A stretch of 64,000 nucleotides of DNA from Nomia melanderi (lineage: Eukaryota; Arthropoda; Insecta; Hymenoptera; Halictidae): positions 37,915,160 through 37,979,159 of the forward strand of contig NC_134999.1 of NCBI RefSeq assembly GCF_051020985.1. Direction: 5' to 3'. The notes beneath the pieces are model-generated. The model did no database searches. It was not told where the DNA came from and worked only from the letters and a program-made list of their open reading frames with translations. The translations under genes were made by a program, and so were the position numbers. This document shows positions 46,874 through 58,491 of the stretch, piece by piece. Each line of letters begins with the position of its first letter. Position 1 is the stretch's first letter.

Positions 46874-48847
46874 CCGCTGGAATCGTAAATCACAATCGAT
46901 TTACAAGATTCTAATAGGCACTCGGGGAATGGTGCAACAAACGGGCCACTGGGTTTCAAGTGTTTAAAAGTTTTGAATATAGCTGAAGTTCGGTGTCTAG
47001 TACTCTCGAGTGGCCGGCGAATTCGTGAGGGAAGCCGAATAGTACACGGACGTTAACACCTGCGCGTAGGTTCGCCGGTGTGTTCGTATCCGTGAATATA
47101 ATTTCGCGATCGAGCCGACTCGATCATGGCCGTTAGGAATATTTCGTGGCAGGACGATGATCGCGGCGCGTGTGCCGCGGCGGTTACGTGCCGATCACTG
47201 TAAACAACCGAGCCCGAGAGTAATTTGTGGGGCGTGCGCTCGCGCGCGTGTCCGAGTACTCGTGCCACTTATAGTAACGAGTATCGAACGGATTCCTGTT
47301 ATTCGAGAGCCGGCGAACGATTTCTCGTGCGCGCGCTCGGATTTTCGCCTCGTCCGCATCCGGCCGGGACGGTCCGTGTAAGCAAAACGGCCGGGTAATA
47401 ACTTAATCGGCGTGTCCGCGGCTTAATTGCCGGCCGAGACGTGTCCATCGCTGTACACCTGTCATTATTATATCAATTTCCAATCTCATTACTCTCGATG
47501 TAAATTGGAGTATCGCCGGGAGAACGACGAATAGTCATTCTTCGTCGTGGCTACTCGTTTCGTTGCCGCGTTTCCGCTTGATCTTTGGGGATTGGCTAGA
47601 TAAATCTGGCTGGGATTTAGGGAATTCAGACTGGGATCGGAAACTGTCTCCTACTGGTTTGTACTGAATATTTTTGATCTATTATTCGATAGACGAGAGA
47701 ACGACGAAGAGAAAGATTTCCATTAATATCCTCTTTGTAACGTTAGTCAATCAAAGTATCTTCTCGAATAATTGATCTCTCAATAGAAAAGTAATTACGT
47801 ACAGTACATCAATTTCATCCCGAGAAAGATAAATTATCCTAAACGAATACTGGAAATACCACGTACCTCCTCACCCTTATCGAAACCATCCCCTACACCT
47901 ATGTTCCAAACCGCAGCGTCACACATCGAACAACCAGTTCCAGCAACACTAAACCGCAACGGTAATTCTATTGCCAGGCCCATCGCGTGTAGCGCTAAGT
48001 TTTATTAGATCCCGGCGACAATGTAGCGCGCTCGTGTACCGCGGGAACGGCTTAAAAAGGGGGAAGATAGCAGTAACGAGCGACAGTACACGGAGTGTCG
48101 TTTAATTACCCATACGAAAAATGATTTTAATGGCGGCGGGCGGCCGGGCAGGGTGGAACGTGGAACGGCGAGGCGACAGGGCGGAGGGAGGGGTTTATCG
48201 GTGAGCCGTGTCTTGCGCGTAATGGCCGCGATAAATCGGCTTAAATACAGAAATAAAAATTCGCGGGCCGCGATTATGAGGGTCGATCGCGCGAGAATTC
48301 GAGCCCCGGGGAAAAATATAGCCTCGTTATGCCTGTGCCAGCACCCCGGCCCACTTGCTCCTTATCTGTCGCTCCATTTGCATGAGAAACTGCGACCAAC
48401 GCCGCGATATTCCCTTCGCAGCCCGGCCCGTGATTAGGTAGACCAGGGCCGCGAGACGAGGTGACGCCGGGGCCACGAAAGAAAGATTGTCGATTCTACG
48501 TCTTCCCCTTCATCCCCTCCTCCTCCTCCCTCCCTCCGCCGTCCAGGCGCGTTCTACCGATGGGCAAGAGATGAGCAGGAGATTGAAGCAACTTTTCATA
48601 TTGCACTGGGCGTTAAATACTCGTAAAAAGCTTCCAGCGAGCCCGGATATTCCAATAAACGCAGGAATTCCGCTTGGTATTCCATTATACGCTCGCATAT
48701 AGGGTGGCTTTTAATTGGGTATTGAGTTTCAGGGGTAAATTTATTCGCCGTTTAAATTTCATCGCTGAATACGGAATATAGTTGAAGAAACGCGTCGGTT
48801 AAAAACTTCACTCCATAGAATAGCCGTTAACGCCGGGTAAAAATCAC
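46874..48847. other. Non-coding stretch, no gene seen
   Basis: It contains a short alternating GC tract (GTGCGCTCGCGCGCGTG) near 47234-47250 and a CTCC-rich run at 48518-48540. No supported gene. Confidence 0.5.
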
Positions 48848-48868
48848 GGGGGGAGGGGGGTGGTGGGG
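48848..48868 (+). repeat. G-rich run, quadruplex-prone
   Basis: Runs of six, six, two and four G are separated by single A or T bases. The long runs can supply the four GGG tracts of a quadruplex. A poly-T follows at 48880. Confidence 0.7.
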
Positions 48869-49503
48869 AGCGGTGTCATTTTTTTATCAACCGGACGAAG
48901 AAGAGAGCGCTCTCGGGGGCTTTAGCTTCGTTTCCACTTTATTAGAGACGCTAGTTTATTCTTCGTAACTGTTCCCGTCTCCCAACTAACCGTGCTCTCG
49001 AATTGAAGCTAATTCTCAGCTAATTACGCGCGAGTACCATTGAATTCGCGCCGATACGACCGGTCTGAACGTCCCGCACACTTTACAATATCAATTTATC
49101 AATTAAAATTTACTCGAGCGAAACGAATCGTTACATTACGCAGCCCATACCTTTCTATTCGCTCTGCTGCGGGTACCGTCGGCGAGCCTATATCGAGGCA
49201 CCGTCTCCGTTCGTTCTAGAAGCTTCGGAGCACAGCGTCCGTTAGGTTCCATCGAAGGGGGCCGACGGAAAAAGGAGATTCCAGGTCCCGTAGCGAAATT
49301 TTCAAGCGTCCAGAGTCGCAGGAAACTTGTCCGTACAAAAATGGTACCCCGACGGGACCTCTGTCCGCCTCCGTGGCTCGGTGTCCGCGTAGCGGAGTCA
49401 CACCCACGCGTGCAACGCGTGTCCGTGCAACGGCACCTCGTCGGGTCGTCGCGTTTGTGTGCGAAGCCAGGGGCGTCGGAGGCGGGCTGGATGCTTAGAA
49501 GGC

Positions 49504-49511
49504 TATAAAAA
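49504..49511 (+). promoter_or_regulatory. TATA-box-like sequence
   Basis: GGCTATAAAAAGAG is a good match to a metazoan TATA box. A start would be expected about 30 bases downstream, near 49534, just before the alternating GTGCGTGCGCGCGC tract. No gene is attached to it, so this is a sequence match only. Confidence 0.25.
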
Positions 49512-50810
49512 GAGAAAGCCGTACGGTATAGAGGCACGTACAACCGTCGGTGTGCGTGCGCGCGCGCTCGCGCCCGTTTCGGTGGGTGTACACTGGCTGT
49601 GCGAGGATGTGTGCGCGCCGCCTGTAAAACGTAGGACAGGATTATCCTAAGACCGTTTCTTAACGGGCCGACGCGCGCATTCGCCGCGTGTTCTACCCAG
49701 AAAATAAACGGTATAATAAAAATTTTTCGTGGATACGCTTTTATGAAATTGCGATAAAAAGAAACTCGAACTCGGAGGTGGAGTTTTATGTAATTCGTCG
49801 GGCCCGATATATACGATCCACGGATCCGGGGCCCAGAGGACGCGCGGGCAGGGATCGTAAAATTTCGGTCGAACCACGAAATTTCGTACAAAGTCGGCGC
49901 AATAAAAGGTTCCGGCCTGGAATCTCACCGAGCCGATTCCTCCGGGTGGAAAGGTGCCCACTTCGGTTTAACGAACGCTTCATGCCGGCCACATATCATT
50001 CCCGCGGAATACTAGGAACAGAAAGGATCTTGCCGGTCCCCGGATTTGCATAAAACTCCGGAGAAGTACTCAGACCTATCTCGATCGGCGAACGATCGGC
50101 CGAGAGTGGTTGCGCTATGGGTTACCCGGGGACTCGAGAGTTGCCGTGAATTATTTCTTCGCTCGCTGCGGGTATACTTCCTAGACAAACTATTTGATTC
50201 TATATAGAACCGTGGACAGAGTTGTGTTCTCCGCATCTATCGTCGCTTCGTGGATCGAATTTCAATTTTATATTAGATAGAAAGGATGACTTGGAACACG
50301 GAAATGGCATCGAAGATTTAAAAAAACGTCATCCGTTATTCCCTAAATACTTCGAATCAAAAGTCTCCGGATTTTAAATGAAATTCATTCTAGCTCCAGG
50401 GAACGGTAACCAAAAATGGCACCTGCTCAACAAAAAGCCGCCGAGCGATCTGTAAACCTTTCCCCAAAGCAAGAATCCCGAGACTCCGATTAAAACGATT
50501 TTCTAATCCATCGGATCAAGTACCAGGAACCGATCTCTGGAACGGTTCGTTCGTTGCCCAGAGGAGAGGCTGAAAATGGTATCTAATCTCTTCCTCGCGA
50601 GTCACGGCTGGAACAAGACCGATTTGGACTGTGGTAGATCTGAGCGCGGAGTGTAAAACGTGATCCACGATTACCCGAAGTGTTCTCGTCGGGTACACGT
50701 AGCTTGTTGCTTAACGGCCAGGCATGTCGTGTGCCTAGAGCAACGACCAGCGTAATTATTGGCCCGTCTCCCACCTTTCTTGATCCCCGTGTTACGTTAT
50801 TCACGGCATT

Positions 50811-50830
50811 GCCACGCCACGCCACGCCAC
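50811..50830 (+). repeat. (GCCAC)4 tandem repeat
   Basis: Four perfect copies of the pentamer GCCAC. Confidence 0.9.
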
Positions 50831-53800
50831 GCCGTGGAGCAAGAAGTTGTACGGCCGCTGGTATAACGGTGACCCACAAAATCGGGATCCCCGAGTGCCG
50901 CTGTAATTATTACCGTGGCCCATTCATTGTGGAAACTTGTCTCGGAGCGGGCCGGGGATAATGAGCGAGATACAACGAGCCCGCGCAATTACCGCGGCTA
51001 TAAGGTTATCGGGAGTGCGGAGTAATTGACGATGACGCATGCAATTTCCATTGTCCCGCGGTGATTTTTATCGATCGCCGAGCGATCTCGCCGCAATTCA
51101 CGAATTTATCACCGGCGGATAAACTCTCGCGGGAAATCGCGAGTCCTCCTCGACCCGCTGTTATCGCGAGTCGACAGGAATACGAGATCGGAGACGCGAT
51201 CTCGGCGGTTCGAAGCTCCGTGTATCCGCCATTTCCTCTCGCAAAAAGTACCAGAGGAATGAAAGATGTCGGAATTGAATAGTTACACGGATGAAAAAGC
51301 TTCTCAGTTTTTTCCAGCCTCTAACGAAGATAAAATTCCCCATAGAGAAGCGTAATCTTCCGAGTTATTCCGCTTGTTGATGGAGGATTTACAATAATCC
51401 GCGAAGCGTCTCGATTCGATAATTAGCGATCGGAAAGATGTCAAATGAATTCGCGGGCCGGCGTACAGGTTTTATGGGATCGGCGCGCATTCTAATGCTC
51501 GGGTCACAATTAGCCAATAAGTAATTTAGGATTAGCTGTGTTCCCGTATTATTTTAATTCGATCGGATCGCCGCGCGGCGTAGTAAAAATAAATTGACGT
51601 GTAACCGTGGTCTAAAATCCGACCATAAAAATCTGAATTTGCATAGAGATCCGCGGAGCGGTAAGACGAGAGATCGGATTGCCTAGGCGCGTACAGTTAT
51701 CGGAGCTTGACCACTATCTATAGTCGTCGCCCTATCGCAGCCCGATCGACAGGCAAACGCGTCGACGCGTATTCCCGTCGAGCTATCTCGAGGTAATCGA
51801 GTCCACCTCGAGCAATCGGCCGACGTCCTTAATCATTCGATTGGATCTAATTCGCGTTCATGATTCTCCGTGCCGCCGTCATCGTTTGCCGGTTCAAGGG
51901 CAGAGTACCGAGTCCCGTAACGCGGTTCTCGGTACGCCGGCACACGCGCACTCTTTCTAGTTCACCCGGAATCGAACGGGACATCGGCACCGCGGCTGCG
52001 AGGGAGCGTAATGTTCGAATTTGACGATTTCTCGATCTTATCGGGCAACCCGGGAACTCTCGAAAAGGGAACACGGTCAGGTGCTTGCCATCTGCCGCCT
52101 GCCAGCAGGCCCTTCGCCCGACGAAACCCGTGGCGACCCTGTTTACCGTCGAAAAACTTGGCTGTTGTTCCCCGAACGAGTAACTCGAGAGGATCTTACT
52201 AGTAAGGCGACACGACCGGTACTCCACCGACTTCCGGATACTTCGAATAGGATTTATGGACGTGGCAATGTGTGCCTCGTAATTTCCTTAAGCTTAATGT
52301 CCCAACGACTGTTCGACGTATTAGAAACTTCGTGATTCTTGGGAGTTATATTTTAGATAATATTCGCAATCGATAAGCTCACGAAAGTCGTAACTGATTT
52401 CTCTTTGAAAATGAAATATTCTCAAGTAGAGAAATCGTGGAACCTAATTTAAAACTGATTTCAAACGTCCCCGAGGAATTTAAAGATCAATCACAGTACT
52501 CGAGCTCAAAATTCCCCCGCAGTCCAACGCGATCACGAGACCTACCAAACGGCCACCTCCAAGGCATCGACTAACGTGAGATAAGGCGAGAACGAAAACT
52601 TGCAACAATCCGACCCTACAATTCCCGTCCAAACAACCCCGTCCATAAACACGCGACGGGTGTAAAGAACCATGTTCTCACGCACACAGTCCTCGAAACT
52701 CTGATCACGAACGTGTCACTCCGGCGATTCTCGAGTCCCCGAGAATCGTGTCGCAGCTCGGCGCCGACCCACCGCCTTTTCAGTTCCTTAATAGCCCGAT
52801 AAGGGATGCAGATGCGCGAGAAGTTAACGACTCCGCGAGGGAGCCGAAACGATGGAGCAATTATCGAGTACCGACGAACGTTCAAGCTCGCCAGTAACCG
52901 GCGAGAAGAGAGTCGGCGCCGCGCCGCGCCGGGGAAAATAATTTTAGGCCTGATAGCGATCGTCCGGTAATTCGCGGCAATCGGGAACAATTTGCGGCTC
53001 GTGCACGGGCCGGTTATCGCCGCGGGTGCAGCAGCGTCGTCGTCGTCGTCGCGTTGCGGCGTGCAGCTGCACTCGGCGGTCCGTCCGTCCCGTGTCACGG
53101 AATCGGCCCCTCGTGCTGGAAAAATCTCCGGGGCTCGTGCTCGAGCGTGAACGGGGATAGATGCTAAATCTGCCCGGCTCGAGGCGGCTAGACGCGGCCT
53201 ACATTTCCGCAGGCAACGAACAACTCGGTGATGCAACCGCGGCTGCCAGCGAAACAGGTGCGGGTGCGCACGGCGAGGCGGCCGCTCAGCGCGAAACCGA
53301 GATTTAGGATGACAGACGATACGGTTAAATGCGAGGCGAGAAGAGAACGGTATGCTGATGTGTTCCTGAGGCCTTTGCAACGGCCTGCGTTGCCTAATCC
53401 CCTGGTTCTTGGGGATCGCCGATTCGAATAATGTGTATCGGGTAGAGAATCTACGGTTGGAAAATTTTAGAATTTTCGAGATCCTCGGTCTTCGGTTCGT
53501 CGTGGACTGGTATTATCGGGGAATTCGCTAACTGTCTCAGGATGTCGTGGAATACGAGGCGTGGAACTTTTCTGATGTCGAAGGTTCTCCGTTGTAATTT
53601 ACCGAAGAGGTCTTTTAACTCTGTGCGAATTTCTGAAGTGGAGGATAATGTTCCTTTTTCTGGTTCGAGTGAGAATTAGTTGACGGCAACAGCCACTTTC
53701 GGCAGACAGAAGAAATTGATGGCCAGTTGTACTTGTGTTTGGAAAACGCTGAAAACGCCGGGCAAGCGAATAATTAAAACGGGAAACGGTTCTGCGAGGG

Positions 53801-53903
53801 GCGCTTAAGGAACGTTGAGAATCCATCCGGTTGAGAAGCAGCGGCCTTTGAAGCCTGTATATTTAGCATTGATTCTTTCGACGGAGAGGCACTCCGTCTG
53901 CAG

Positions 53904-54352
53904 ACAATAATGATAGACGATTATTCGGAGAGCCTCGTGGATGATGACAATACTGGTAATAGGTTATCAGGACTTTTTTCGTGGAAAAGTATCTGCTTTT
54001 TCATTGTCGAGTGCACAGTTTGTGCGATGATGGAAACTCGCGATGAGAAATGGTTGTGGGATTTTGTTAGAGGTTTACTGAATCGTAACTTTATCGTGTC
54101 AATGTAAGGTAATCTAGTTAATCAAATTGCCCAAGATTTAGTAGGACATTTTGAGACGTGAATCCATAAAATGGGGACGAACATTTTCTACTGAAAATTC
54201 GACTATCGATTTATCTGTTGAGAATTCTAAGAAATAAGAATTTTATTATATTAAATTATATTTCATTAATTGATTTAGTTATTCTTCGCTCTTTCAGAAA
54301 GCATAGATTCATTAAAATTTGTCTTAAAGGTACTCGGTCCGTACGATGTTAG
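53904..54352 (+). CDS. Candidate two-exon gene fragment
   Basis: Exon A starts after a CCGTCTGCAG acceptor at 53904, or at the ATG at 53910. It encodes about 64 codons beginning MIDDYSESLVDDDNTGNRLS, acidic with several Trp and Cys. It ends at a good donor (TCAAT followed by GTAAGG, 54104). The next 194 bp are markedly AT-rich and finish in TTCTTCGCTCTTTCAG (54297), a strong acceptor. Joined in phase, exon B adds a short basic tail and stops at TAG (54350-54352). Unspliced, the frame would stop at 54105-54107. The base-composition contrast between exon and intron is the best gene-structure signal in the window. The family is not recognised. Confidence 0.33.
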
Positions 54353-54780
54353 GTCGCCTGCTTGATTCGCCATTTTGGAGTCATCTGGTGGCAGTGCTGC
54401 TGCTCAGTCTCTTTATACGCTCGTCCCATCGCTACCGCACGTCGGTAAGAGAGGATTCTCTGTGGTCGATATCCTTTCAGCGGGAAATAGGAATTTCCCA
54501 GCAGTTTAGTTTGCTTGGTCGACCACAAGCGGCGGTTAGGAGCTTTTCCAAGCGCCTCCACTTTATCAAACGTCCACTTACCTTCCACAGGAAAAGAGCA
54601 ACAACGTTTGTGCTCCCAAAAGAATTTAATCTAGAATTGCCTACACCCGTCTCTGAACTTTCATTCGCATTAAACGATCTTCAACCTCAAAACACAAAAG
54701 ACAAATTTAAATCCGATTGCTCGTCATATTACCGTTTAAAAAATTCGCTGTCAATCTTCTCGCTGCTGCAGTTTACATAA
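54346..54780 (+). CDS. Candidate ORF, 144 codons, hydrophobic start
   Basis: An ATG at 54346 opens 144 codons to TAA. The N-terminus (MLGRLLDSPFWSHLVAVLLL and on to residue 24) resembles a signal peptide or anchor. The C-terminal half is of balanced, AT-richer composition. A donor (GTAAGA at 54445) and an acceptor (TTCCACAG at 54590) lie inside, but removing that segment shifts the frame, so the unspliced reading is preferred. It overlaps the end of the two-exon candidate upstream in another frame, and the minus strand is open over 54349-54588. Function unknown. Confidence 0.28.
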   Translation: MLGRLLDSPFWSHLVAVLLLSLFIRSSHRYRTSVREDSLWSISFQREIGISQQFSLLGRPQAAVRSFSKRLHFIKRPLTFHRKRATTFVLPKEFNLELPTPVSELSFALNDLQPQNTKDKFKSDCSSYYRLKNSLSIFSLLQFT

Positions 54781-57700
54781 TTGGAAATTAGCGAAACTTT
54801 TTCAATGGAAAATTTCTACAATGGATCGTACTACATTGTGAAAAAGAATTCGAAAAAGTTGGGACGCGCACGGTGCCAAAGGTGACTGGCGTCTGTTGGC
54901 ACAGAAATCGACGTGTCCATGCTTAAGGCGCCGACGCGCAAGTACGCCTGCACTCGGCTCTATTATCTAAACAGTGAAAAGTGCATCCGATCTCCGCGTA
55001 CAAAAACACCGACGCTAATTTCTTCGGTCTCGCGAACTGCAGCGAATATTTCATCGCGACGATGCGCCTCTTCTCTTCGGAAACAAAAATGTTTCCACAG
55101 TAAGCGTGCGATTAGCTCGCGAGGCATTTCGTTCGAGCGAAATTAGCGACGATTAAGGAAATGGCTGACAGGGTGTCTAGCCTCCAGCGACACAACAGCG
55201 GGCTGACCCAGTTGAATTCTTGAAAACACCGGGGAAAAGCGAGAGTCGACAGGCACGCTGCGCCTCCATTCCTTGCGCTCGCTTGAAACGCGAGCGCTCC
55301 GCGCGTTTCATAAAGAATCTCGTTTACGCGAGGCTCGCGGGGGCGAATTTGTTCTGCAACGAATATTTCGTGCTCCGGCCGTTACTCGTGTCGCAGTTTT
55401 CAAAATTGAAACGAGAACGGAGAGGCGGGGCGGTGGGAATTTCTGAAACTATCTGGAGCGAGAACGCATCGATGGGAAGGTGCGAAAGAGTGTTTAAGGG
55501 TAACTGGATGTTACGTCAGTTGGTGAGACAATCCGTGGGATCAATCCATGTATCTACACGTATCCTCTCCAAGCACAATGCCTTTCCACCCCACTTATCG
55601 ACCGCTTTCACCCTTCCTTCACCCCTTTACCAAGCAGTCCTTGGCTTTTCGATGCGACTTCCACACGGTTTGCCCGCACAATGGCCATATCGTACCGATG
55701 TGTCCTGTCGGCCCATGAAATCAATGTTTCGAAGTTGAGTGAACTCTCGTTTCGTACGCGAAATAACATGTCTAGGGTCAAGACGTCGCACTGAAATACC
55801 AGTCTCGCTGGTATTTTCAGCGGCGGTGATAAGATCGAGCTACGTTCGACACGTGAACGCCATTAAATGGCGATCGTATCGGGGGAATTATTTTGTTTGG
55901 CGTGCACCTTCGATAAATTTCAGAGGCACGCTGGCTGATTGCAACCTAGACACAACCCAGACCTACTTATCGATTAGAATACACAGTTGTTTGCGGACGG
56001 GGTCTTTAAGCCTGAGTATCGATGACATAAGCCCTTAGTACCTGCGAGATGTGCATCTTGCATATTTTCATCTTTTAGTCCATTGATACTTAAATCTCTA
56101 CAAAAGCTAGTACCATCTGTCTATCTAAAAGAACTGTTTCAATCGTTACACGTAGACAAATATTAACAGATTATTTCAATCTATCCACTCATACCCTAAA
56201 TCTCTAAACAAATATAACTTCCAGAAATCACCCGAAGATAAATGACAAGTATATTCGTCAGTCTGTTATGTCTAAGTTACATCTAAGTTGGAACGTCTGG
56301 ACTTCCAGAATTCTGAATCCTGGTCCAGTGAAACATCGATCGGGCACACCTAAGAGTCTGAGGTCGATTCGGAATCCGCGATCGGCCCACGGATCACCTA
56401 ACCCGCCGCTCGCATTCTTCTTCCCGAGTTCCTCCGTTGAACGAGGAAAATTACGACGAATCGAGGCTCTCTCGGCGGCTCTCGGCTGGCAGAGTTTTCG
56501 GTGTGGCGGCCACCGTTTTATTTATAGCGGAGGAGGTCGTGATGCGTTCCAAAAGCTTCTCGTCGCACCAGTACCACACGTACAAGCATACCGGGCTCGT
56601 CTCGCACCAGTTTCCACCGATCCCCGTGTCCGTCCGTGGAACGGAGACACGGCCGGTAGAGACAGGACGCTCGTCTAGCACCGCGAATCGATCCCGAAAT
56701 CGAACCGACATCGCCCGGTGAACCGCGAATTCCGACGGCTGCACCGATCACCGGTCCTCCACGTGACACCGTCGACCGATCTCGCCCGAGACCGAGTGCT
56801 AACCTAAGTGGCCGAGGATTTAATCCGCGCTAGAGACACGTAGTGAACCATTCCGGACATTTTCATCGAGTCAGAGGATCCTGCTAAGTGTCCATCGAAC
56901 TTTGGTTGCGTCGACGGCCCGACTCCAGCCTGTGGACTTAGCTACCGATCGATCCCCATCGATCGCGAATACTTCAGCTACGAAATTAACCAACTGACGC
57001 GAGACTTCTCTATTAAAATCTTCGGTTCCGGCAATATAAATAGAGCCGGATCGTAGCTTCGTTTCCGGTGTAGTCGTTTAAAGGCTGGTTCAAAAGTCAA
57101 GGTTAAGGCTGAAGATTTATTACTTCGATATACACCGAGCTGTCGCTGTTCGTTCGTTCGGCATGGATCCAAAGATCGGACGCCGGGCACGGTTGCGTAT
57201 TAATCATTAATGAGCACGCTCCGCCGCTAATTGAGCCTGCTCCTTCGCGGTTGTCCACGTTGATTTATCTCGTGCTGTTTTATTCGGGTTCGATGACGCT
57301 CTCGATGCACACCGCGCTTCAGCCGTGCAGTGCGTGAAGTGAGAACGTCGCTGACAGAGGATAAATGCGGTTCCGAACCAGGACTCGACGTGCCTCGTAC
57401 CGGAAGTCGATGGACTCGCGAAGCTGACGAACGCTGTTACACGCAGGCGGCCGAGTACACGGTGTTCACGGGTCCCGTAGGTTGACCGTCGATTCTTACC
57501 GCGCGAAAGGCTCGTTCGAGGTCCACGTACCGCTCGCGAGCTCTCGTACGCATCCCGGGAAAATGGCGCATCTCCGGCGGCCGGCTAGGCGGGAGCATTA
57601 CAAGCCCTTCGGCAGGAGGAAGGTAAATCAAACGAGACTAATCCCTTCGCGATCCTCTGCCCCCTTCGACGGTCGATTTTATTCGAATCGTTAAATATTT

Positions 57701-58126
57701 TACCAGTTTACCATAATTATTCGTACGGTCGGACCTCTATAACTCGGCATCCTCTATGACTCATAAAGTTCCTCTATTACCTTCCGTTACCCCGTAAAAC
57801 TCTCCGCAACTCGAGATACAAAAATTCTCTGATTAAAAAGACGACTCGAATTATTTCCCTTGCGTGTATTTCACCGCTGTAACTCGAATTCGGAAGAAGA
57901 CGAATCTCAAGGTGATATTCTCATTTAGATAACAGTGGCAATCTTCAATGTATTACGATTACGTGGAAATTAAAACGTTTGATTGATAATAACGAAGTAT
58001 TTCTCAAATGTCCTCAGATCGATTCTTAAAGCATCTTGTCAAAATATGATCGAACGAAATGTCAATGGTGCAAATTTCCGAGTGAAAAATCCAGAATATT
58101 TCAGACCACTAAAAGCTAACAAGACC
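54781..58126. other. No supported gene; one TATA-like site
   Basis: Frames at 55220-55738 and 55739-56038 (+) are open but start at non-ATG codons and show no motif. An isolated TATA-like box occurs at 57034. Confidence 0.45.
57034..57041 (+). promoter_or_regulatory. TATA-box-like sequence
   Basis: TATAAATA followed by GAGCC is a near-consensus TATA box. A start site would fall near 57064. A nuclear-receptor-like half site (TCAAGGTTA) lies about 60 bases further on. No convincing downstream gene was found. Confidence 0.25.
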
Positions 58127-58491
58127 CTAATCGTCTTCGTCACCTTCACCTGTTCCCTTAACTAAACTGTTGAACGAATCGAACGGAATTTCGATGAAGC
58201 CAGGCTGTTCGAAAGTAATGGGCTGGATGATGACTCTAGGTCCGCGGCACTGCCGAAGTTCCCGAACGCTCGGGAATATGAAACGCTTGGAAAGTTGCCC
58301 TATCTTGCGGGACAATTTATTCAACATTTGGGAAACTGGTCCATTTTTTACACATGCGCATTTATTAAGAGCTTTTTTAGCGGTTCGTGTTTTCCGCAGG
58401 GGTCCATCAGATTTTAGAGGCTTTCCGAAGACTTCCGAACTATAGGAGCCGCCAGTTTTTCGCGTTGATCGTTTATTCGACGATCAATCAT
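58127..58491 (-). pseudogene. Coding-like segment with probable frameshift
   Basis: On the minus strand the frame ending with TAG at 58127 is open for over 100 codons. It starts lysine-rich (RKTRTAKKALNKCACVKNG), has a middle part with mixed hydrophobic residues, and ends acidic (SLVKGTGEGDEDD). Just upstream a second frame begins at an ATG at 58491 after a CAG, and reads MIDRRINDQREKLAAPIVRK before a TAA at about 58413. The two pieces read naturally end to end if one base is missing near the AAAA run at 58407-58416. The alternatives are an assembly error, a decayed gene or transposon relic, or a single terminal exon starting near 58439. Codon use is mixed and protein-like. Family not recognised. 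Confidence 0.38.

Larger units (their letters stand above)
48869..53909. other. No supported gene; long chance frames
   Basis: Long minus-strand frames at 49136-49891 (251 codons) and 52616-53380 (254 codons) are arginine-rich without domains. Simple repeats: (GCCAC)4 at 50811-50830 and (CGT)5 at 53035-53050. An alternating purine-pyrimidine tract lies at about 49550-49572. Confidence 0.4.

Noticed and set aside
49136..49891. 251-codon open frame, minus strand
   Set aside because: Runs through alternating GC repeat and is Arg/Ala/His-rich; no structure.
52616..53380. 254-codon open frame, minus strand
   Set aside because: Includes a poly-Asp stretch from a GTC repeat; rest has no motif.
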